Positions 24,339 through 28,247 of a stretch of 28,247 nt of DNA are shown in pieces (the first letter of the stretch is position 1; the number at the start of each line of letters is the position of its first letter). The position numbers and the translations under genes are program-made. The notes below the pieces were generated by a model, which worked only from the letters and a program-made list of their open reading frames with translations, was not told the DNA's origin and did not search any database. Source of the DNA: a virus; the IMG/VR virus record IMGVR_UViG_3300027906_000104, positions 1-28,247 of that record, one strand, 5' to 3'.

Positions 24339-24515
24339 ATGAATAACATCCAAGCAGCTTTAGCGAAAGCAAGGGAGGCTCGTGATAAAAAATTAGCTAT
24401 ATGTAAAGAATGCCCTGAATTAAGGCAGAGTATAATGCAATGTAAAATATGTGGATGTTTTATTCCAGTAAAAGCAGCCATTGCTAATCAACATTGCCCA
24501 TTAGATAAATGGTAG
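24339..24515 (+). CDS. Zinc-ribbon-like small protein
   Basis: A 58-aa protein, MNNIQAALAKAREARDKKLA followed by ICKECPELRQ and QCKICGCFIPVKAA, ending HCPLDKW. Cysteines at 22, 25, 35, 38, 40 and 53 form two CxxC knuckles typical of a zinc ribbon. This C-x-x-CP ... C-x-x-CGCF ... K-x-A ... CPL-x-KW pattern recurs in marine cyanophages of several types, but the role is unknown; binding nucleic acid or protein through the ribbon is possible. It starts four bases after the preceding gene and overlaps the next gene by seven. Confidence 0.75.
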   Translation: MNNIQAALAKAREARDKKLAICKECPELRQSIMQCKICGCFIPVKAAIANQHCPLDKW

Positions 24516-24910
24516 ATATACCTAAAGCAACCCTCCCTAAAGCTTTAGATATCCCTCAGATCTACTTCAGACCGCCTACAGCGGACGTTCCTGCCTATAA
24601 ACCTATGATCGTACCCCCAGCCGATTTGGAGCGTCCTGAAGAGACTGAGGCTGAAGAGACAACAGAAGAGCCAGAAGCTCCTACTTTAAAGATTCCGGTA
24701 TTAGATATTAAAATGCCTATACCGGAAACTGCAGTAGTGGTTACGGCTGTAACAACAGCTGTCATAGCAGTTACAACAACCACTATTACTCAATCTTTAT
24801 TTGAACCTATTAAGAAGAAGGTTCAGAAACAATTACAAGCTAAAGTAAATAAATGGAAGGAAAACCAGAAGAAAAAAAAGGACTCCTCGGAAAACTTAAA
24901 GACGGAATAG
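24509..24910 (+). CDS. Proline/acid-rich membrane protein
   Basis: A 133-aa protein with a Pro-rich N-terminal half (ATLPKALDIPQIYFRPPTAD, then acidic EETEAEETTEEPEAPTLKIP), one hydrophobic segment at residues about 76-96 (AVVVTAVTTAVIAVTTTTIT), and a Lys-rich tail (KKKVQKQLQAKVNKWKENQ). Topology is likely one span with a basic cytoplasmic end. It overlaps the preceding zinc-ribbon gene and the following two-span gene. Function is not recognised; the location in the T7 holin/lysis interval suggests a role at the envelope. Confidence 0.6.
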   Translation: MVDIPKATLPKALDIPQIYFRPPTADVPAYKPMIVPPADLERPEETEAEETTEEPEAPTLKIPVLDIKMPIPETAVVVTAVTTAVIAVTTTTITQSLFEPIKKKVQKQLQAKVNKWKENQKKKKDSSENLKTE

Positions 24911-25164
24911 AAGATCAAGAAGCCCAGATTCAGATACTAGGAGCATTCGTCAGACTTGGCGTTGTTGTTTGGTCTGGATTTATCATAACATTAAATTACA
25001 TTGAAATTCCAGTAGTTAAGAAATCTGGTAATTCAGATATCACGTTCGTTGCTTCGGTGTTTACAGGAGCACTTGCTACTTTTGGCTTATCCACTGGTAA
25101 TAATAAAGATAAAGGTAATGGTAAACCCATTAACTGTCCTATGGTAAAGAAAAAGGAAGAATGA
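24853..25164 (+). CDS. Two-span membrane protein, holin candidate
   Basis: A 103-aa protein with a basic start (MEGKPEEKKGLLGKLKDG), two likely membrane segments at residues about 28-50 (ILGAFVRLGVVVWSGFIITL) and 64-82 (TFVASVFTGALATFGLSTG), and a charged C-terminus ending MVKKKEE. Two spans with a charged tail is a classic holin topology, and the gene occupies the interval between fibre genes and small terminase, where T7 has its holin (gp17.5). It overlaps the previous gene by 58 nt. Holin function is inferred from topology and place only; no endolysin is visible in this window. Confidence 0.5.
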   Translation: MEGKPEEKKGLLGKLKDGIEDQEAQIQILGAFVRLGVVVWSGFIITLNYIEIPVVKKSGNSDITFVASVFTGALATFGLSTGNNKDKGNGKPINCPMVKKKEE

Positions 25165-25532
25165 AGAAATGGCTATTACTCTTCCTACTGGCATCACCCA
25201 CGGTAGCGAGAGCAGAGTTAGTAACCCCTCAATTTACACAGGGGTCGATGAACTCGACAACAACTACCACCCAAGAAATCGTAGAGGAAATTACAACGAC
25301 AACCTATGGCTCTGCACTAAATTCATGGGATGGAATCAATATTACTCATACTTCAGCAAGTTCTGGAGGATTAGTAGACTCAGATTCCGTCTTCACGCTA
25401 CATACAGTTGGCGATCCCTTCTCATTAGAAATAGTGACAAGAGCAGCCAGTCAAGTGCTGTCAGTAACAGAAATAGAACGAGAAATCGACACTACTTCTA
25501 CTACGGTCTCCTTATCAGTCTTCTCTCAATAG
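25161..25532 (+). CDS. Secreted protein, first of an overlapping pair
   Basis: A 123-aa protein with a Sec signal peptide (MKKWLLLFLLASPTVARA, cleavage before Glu19), then VTPQFTQGSMNSTTTTTQEI and a beta-rich Thr/Ser body ending TTVSLSVFSQ. Similar short exported proteins with a VTPQFTQGSM segment are common in cyanophages, where they are hypothetical or tentatively virion-associated. Its start overlaps the end of the holin-candidate gene by four bases, and the distal part of the frame overlaps the coding frame of the next secreted protein. Confidence 0.75.
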   Translation: MKKWLLLFLLASPTVARAELVTPQFTQGSMNSTTTTTQEIVEEITTTTYGSALNSWDGINITHTSASSGGLVDSDSVFTLHTVGDPFSLEIVTRAASQVLSVTEIEREIDTTSTTVSLSVFSQ

Positions 25533-26179
25533 CACCAGTTCGTGCTGGAGAAGGTGAAACAAATAACACTTCTAACCCTGTGGCGGCTGCAACGGGCAAT
25601 GTGACCAACCAAGCCGTCCAATTTCAGAACAATGGTGCTCCATCTAGGCAGCACTATGGTCCTAATATAAGCTGTAATGGCAGCACAATGACTTTTTCCC
25701 CATTCTATATGGGTAATCATACCTCTCCTTATGATGATACTATGACTCAACAGAGTTATACAGTAGCAGAAAACTGGGGATTCCAAGTTAACTTCATGGT
25801 TCCTTTAGATAAGGGAGGTTTAGAACAATGCAGACAGATGGCTGCACGTCAGGAAGATAAGATGAAACTTAATTACGAGCTAGTAAGAATCGACAATTGT
25901 GCTAAGCTTCAACAAAAAGGTTTCATGTTAATGCCTGGTTCTCGTGTATATCATCTATGTAGTGATGTAATACCTATAGCTGCCTGGAAAAAAGCACAAG
26001 CAAAGGTTCTTAAATGTAAGAGCCCACCTAAGCCATGGTATAAACCGTGGTATAAACCTATAGAGCAATGTCAAATGAGTACTTTATCAGATTTGAAAGC
26101 TAAAGAGCTTGCAGCAGCTGAAAAGAAAACTAAAAAACAGTCTAAAACAGAAGAGAAAACCACTACCACTAAAGAATAA
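25325..26179 (+). CDS. Secreted/membrane-anchored protein, second of an overlapping pair; start uncertain
   Basis: The part that is clearly coding begins near 25490: a hydrophobic signal-like run HYFYYGLLISLLSIAPVRA, cleaved before GEGETNNTSNPVAAATGNVT, then the conserved block QAVQFQNNGAPSRQHYGPNI and cysteines (SCNG, QCRQ, NCAK, LCSD, KCKS, QCQM) suggesting disulfides, and a Lys-rich tail. The frame is open from well upstream, but no ATG, GTG or TTG lies close to the signal peptide: in-frame ATGs are at 25169 and 25325, and an ATT at 25424. The 25325 start is given provisionally. The true start may be non-standard, or the protein may be made by a -1 frameshift from the preceding gene. Cyanophage homologue-like; function unknown. 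Confidence 0.6.
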   Translation: MGWNQYYSYFSKFWRISRLRFRLHATYSWRSLLIRNSDKSSQSSAVSNRNRTRNRHYFYYGLLISLLSIAPVRAGEGETNNTSNPVAAATGNVTNQAVQFQNNGAPSRQHYGPNISCNGSTMTFSPFYMGNHTSPYDDTMTQQSYTVAENWGFQVNFMVPLDKGGLEQCRQMAARQEDKMKLNYELVRIDNCAKLQQKGFMLMPGSRVYHLCSDVIPIAAWKKAQAKVLKCKSPPKPWYKPWYKPIEQCQMSTLSDLKAKELAAAEKKTKKQSKTEEKTTTTKE

Positions 26180-26334
26180 TGATCCTATTAATCAAGCCCA
26201 TCCTGTTCGCCTTCTTGAAGTCAGATTCAGTTAAGAAACTTGTAGTAGATTTACTAGAAGCTTATGTAGCTAGAACTGATAATAAATTAGATGATCAAGC
26301 ACTTAAAATTGTAAAAGAGAAACTATTTAACTAA
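26179..26334 (+). CDS. Small amphipathic/membrane-associated protein
   Basis: A 51-aa protein: MILLIKPILFAFLKSDSVKK, then LVVDLLEAYVARTDNKLDDQ and ALKIVKEKLFN. The hydrophobic start and the amphipathic helix suggest it lies at the membrane surface. Start and stop overlap both neighbours by one base (TAATG on each side), so it is firmly inside the operon. A protein of this pattern is frequent in marine cyanophages, but no function is known. Confidence 0.65.
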   Translation: MILLIKPILFAFLKSDSVKKLVVDLLEAYVARTDNKLDDQALKIVKEKLFN

Positions 26335-26588
26335 TGCATAAAGCCACTGAAGACCAGTTCAATGAATTACATAGCCTTGTCACAACAGAATTCCTACAAC
26401 GGGTAAAAAGTGGCACTGCTACAACACAAGACTTAAAAGCCGCTTGTGACTGGCTAAAAACAAATGATATAAGCGGTATTGCTTACGAAGGTAGTCCTTT
26501 AGATAAGCTAGCTAATATAATACCTAAAGTAGACCCTGAACTCGTAAAACGGAGAATGTATGGCAAAATCGTCAACGCAAACCTATAA
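26334..26588 (+). CDS. Small terminase subunit-like (TerS, gp18-like)
   Basis: 84 aa, near the 89 aa of T7 gp18. The segment EFLQRVKSGTATTQDLKAACDWLKTNDISG (seen as LQRVKSGTATTQDLKAACDWL) matches the helical core of cyanophage and T7-type DNA-recognition terminase subunits, and GSPLDKLANIIPKVDPELV follows. TerS binds concatemer DNA and loads the large subunit for packaging. The position ahead of the large terminase supports this, although three genes intervene. It overlaps the next gene by 29 nt. Confidence 0.75.
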   Translation: MHKATEDQFNELHSLVTTEFLQRVKSGTATTQDLKAACDWLKTNDISGIAYEGSPLDKLANIIPKVDPELVKRRMYGKIVNANL

Positions 26589-26805
26589 AACTAATGCATC
26601 TGCCCGTGCTAAGCATGTCAAGGACAATAGTCCTGGAGGTAAGTATGCCCACTCTAAGAAGTATAAACGGGATCATGGTAAAGCAAGAGCTGCACTAGGC
26701 ATACCTAAAGGTTCTAAATCTGATGCGTCTAAGCAATCCGATGGTTCCTATAAAACAGAGAGTCGTAAGACAAATCGTGGAAGAGGAGGAGGTCAAAGGA
26801 AATGA
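26560..26805 (+). CDS. Very basic small protein
   Basis: An 81-aa protein rich in Lys, Arg, Ser and Gly: MAKSSTQTYKTNASARAKHV, then KDNSPGGKYAHSKKYKRDHG, ending in RKTNRGRGGGQRK. No fold is recognised and no acidic patch is present; an RNA/DNA-binding or capsid-packing role is plausible from charge alone. The start lies inside the TerS-like gene and the end overlaps the next gene by four bases. Similar basic proteins with SPGGKYAHSKKYKR-like segments are common in cyanophages, which supports it being real. Confidence 0.65.
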   Translation: MAKSSTQTYKTNASARAKHVKDNSPGGKYAHSKKYKRDHGKARAALGIPKGSKSDASKQSDGSYKTESRKTNRGRGGGQRK

Positions 26806-27920
26806 GCGATATAGGTGGTCCATTACCGGGTAAAGAAGAAGAAGAGAAACCGAAAGTAAGTAAACAAGAACAAAGTCTTATTAATAGTTATGGACCTAAT
26901 TGGAGAGATGCCCTTGGACCTGGAGCAGATGTTGCATTAGAAGATCAAGGTATTCGTCCTTCTTTCTTAGGTGATGCGGCAATGTTGGCTGTAACTTATG
27001 GTGCTGTTAAAAACCCTCTTAAAGCTGTAGAAGTATTAGGTGTTGATCCAAACGATTTTCAATTAGATTTATTAGCTCAAAAAGCTTCTATGAATCCAGG
27101 TAATCTTAGTTTTGGAAAAGTAAAAAGATTAAAAAAAGGAGTTCAAAGAATTGCAAAGACTTTAGATACTATTGTTTCTGGACCAAAACTTGTTTTAGCG
27201 TATGAAACAGTTGCAGTAGGTATTAATGATGGTTTAATAACAAATGCTGCAAAAGCGGTTATGGAAGGTGAAGATCTAAATCGAAATCCATTGTTTAGAA
27301 ATGTATTAGCATTTAGTAAAAAAGCAGATGCAGTTGAATATTATAAAAAACATCCGCCATTTGGTGGAGAAGATTATGCTATAAAAAATTCTAGATCTAC
27401 TGAAAATCCTAATTGGACACCTAAACGAAAATCAAACTTAGAAGCACAAAGATTAAGACGAGCACAAAGACTTGAGGAACTTAACGCGTCTTATGCACCT
27501 GAAGTTAATGTAAGAGGTCAAGATAAAATCAACGCGATTAAAGCAAAAACTATGGACCCACATCATCTTGTTCCTACTCATGTTTCTAAGAAAATAAAAG
27601 ATAGTATGACACCTGAACAATGGGCAATAAGAGTACAAGAAGATGCTGCACGTTATATTTATCATGGTGATCACCCTCGTAATTTAGTAGCAGCTAGACG
27701 TAGTAATCAAGCGCCTAGACACACCGCAGGTCAACAAAGTGAAATTTTCCATAGGCAAGGTAAACCAGAAGAAGGTTTATCAGGTTATCATACATTAGAA
27801 AGAAAAATTGATTCAGTACTACATTATGATCAATATAGAAATTTAATGGCGAAACAGATGAAAGATAAACGTCAAGCTACTAAATTCTTAGAATCATTAG
27901 GCACATTTATTATTGACTAA
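26802..27920 (+). CDS. Large protein with HNH-like C-terminal domain between terminase genes
   Basis: A 372-aa protein. The N-terminal ~240 residues are Lys-rich and of unknown fold (starting MSDIGGPLPGKEEEEKPKVS). The C-terminal part has an HNH-type layout: DPHHLVP with His254/His255, GDHPRNLVAARRSNQ with Asn294 and His291, and PRHTAG with His307. That would be the beta-beta-alpha-metal core, with His as general base and the later residues binding metal. HNH enzymes cut DNA, and some sit beside terminases and act in packaging. Spacing is longer than typical, so activity is uncertain. It replaces the region T7 uses for its spanin genes. Confidence 0.5.
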   Translation: MSDIGGPLPGKEEEEKPKVSKQEQSLINSYGPNWRDALGPGADVALEDQGIRPSFLGDAAMLAVTYGAVKNPLKAVEVLGVDPNDFQLDLLAQKASMNPGNLSFGKVKRLKKGVQRIAKTLDTIVSGPKLVLAYETVAVGINDGLITNAAKAVMEGEDLNRNPLFRNVLAFSKKADAVEYYKKHPPFGGEDYAIKNSRSTENPNWTPKRKSNLEAQRLRRAQRLEELNASYAPEVNVRGQDKINAIKAKTMDPHHLVPTHVSKKIKDSMTPEQWAIRVQEDAARYIYHGDHPRNLVAARRSNQAPRHTAGQQSEIFHRQGKPEEGLSGYHTLERKIDSVLHYDQYRNLMAKQMKDKRQATKFLESLGTFIID

Positions 27921-27926
27921 ACAATT

Positions 27927-28109
27927 ATGGGAAACTCTAAAAACACAGCGAAACATCCAGGTTGGACAGGTAATACTAATCCAGCTAAATATGGTATTGA
28001 CGTAAACAAACCTTATGAATCACCTCCTACAGGAAGGTTTAATGTTAATACTATGAAGAAAGCTAAAAGAGTAGATTACTTTAAAAAAGATAATACTTAT
28101 CCAGTATGA
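27927..28109 (+). CDS. Small basic protein before the large terminase
   Basis: A 60-aa protein: MGNSKNTAKHPGWTGNTNPA, then KYGIDVNKPYESPPTGRFNV and NTMKKAKRVDYFKKDNTYPV. It is polar, basic and proline-containing, with no membrane segment or known motif. It is coupled to the terminase gene by an ATGA overlap, so it is probably co-expressed. Function not recognised. Confidence 0.5.
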   Translation: MGNSKNTAKHPGWTGNTNPAKYGIDVNKPYESPPTGRFNVNTMKKAKRVDYFKKDNTYPV

Positions 28110-28247
28110 ATGATACCGTACTAGCTTTACAGGAGGATTTTAAACTCTTCCTGCAAGCATTATGGTCCCAACTAGACTTACCATCTCCCACGAGAGCTCA
28201 ATATGCAATCGCAGACTATCTTCAAAATGGACCTAAGCGTCTTCAGA
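28106..28247 (+). CDS. Large terminase subunit, N-terminal fragment (gp19-like)
   Basis: Only the first 47 codons lie in the window. MNDTVLALQEDFKLFLQALW followed by SQLDLPSPTRAQYAIADYLQ and NGPKRLQ parallels T7 gp19 ([25 protein letters not shown]... shown in part as [19 protein letters not shown]), just ahead of where the Walker A region should come. This ATPase/nuclease drives genome packaging. The start overlaps the preceding stop (ATGA). Confidence 0.85.
   Translation, partial: MNDTVLALQEDFKLFLQALWSQLDLPSPTRAQYAIADYLQNGPKRLQ

Noticed and set aside
25169-25325. ATG 25169 as start of the second secreted protein
   Set aside because: It would begin eight bases after the start of the first secreted protein and give over 100 residues of basic low-quality sequence before the signal-like run; it looks like out-of-frame reading.

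Overview
This window is an interior piece of a T7-like cyanophage (a podovirus of the Autographiviridae type) that infects marine unicellular cyanobacteria, most likely Prochlorococcus or Synechococcus. The evidence is a nearly complete, all-plus-strand run of T7-type virion genes in T7 order, interrupted by photosynthesis genes (hli and psbA) and by a cyanobacterial-type glutamine riboswitch. Base composition is AT-rich. Genes are packed with 1-4 bp stop/start overlaps, and both window ends cut a gene.

Layout. 1-462 is the 3' end of a class I ribonucleotide reductase small subunit, followed by a 63-aa protein. 622-3286 holds a proline-rich gp7.3-like protein, the portal (gp8) and the scaffold (gp9). 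3292-6194 is an accessory island between scaffold and capsid genes: a 46-aa protein, hli, psbA (D1), a 2OG-Fe(II) oxygenase-like protein, a glutamine-II (Downstream-peptide) riboswitch with a 13-codon ORF encoding a YRG peptide, a secreted beta-barrel-like protein, a 52-aa acidic protein whose N-terminus matches that of the capsid protein, a possible GTG-started membrane peptide, tRNA-Gly(UCC), and a structured capsid-gene leader. 6195-7397 is the major capsid gene (gp10) with a strong intrinsic terminator behind it, in the place of T7 Tphi.

7410-21072 carries the tail tube proteins (gp11, gp12), the ejected core proteins (gp13, gp14, gp15, gp16) and the tail fibre (gp17). 21072-24335 adds a second fibre with a self-cleaving S74 chaperone, a glycine-rich and cysteine-containing adhesin, and a probable fibre accessory protein. 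24339-26334 is a cluster of small membrane, secreted and zinc-ribbon proteins, including a holin candidate and two overlapping secreted proteins. 26334-28247 is the packaging end: TerS-like protein, a basic 81-aa protein, a 372-aa protein with an HNH-like C-terminus, a 60-aa protein, and the first 47 codons of the large terminase.

How it works together. The structural genes build a T7-type short-tailed virion. The accessory island is aimed at host metabolism: D1 and Hli would sustain photosystem II during infection, RNR would supply deoxynucleotides, and the riboswitch would tie expression of a PirA/DUF4278-like micro-peptide, and perhaps the gene behind it, to host glutamine, the cyanobacterial nitrogen signal. 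The riboswitch and micro-peptide cassette is the most notable system here.
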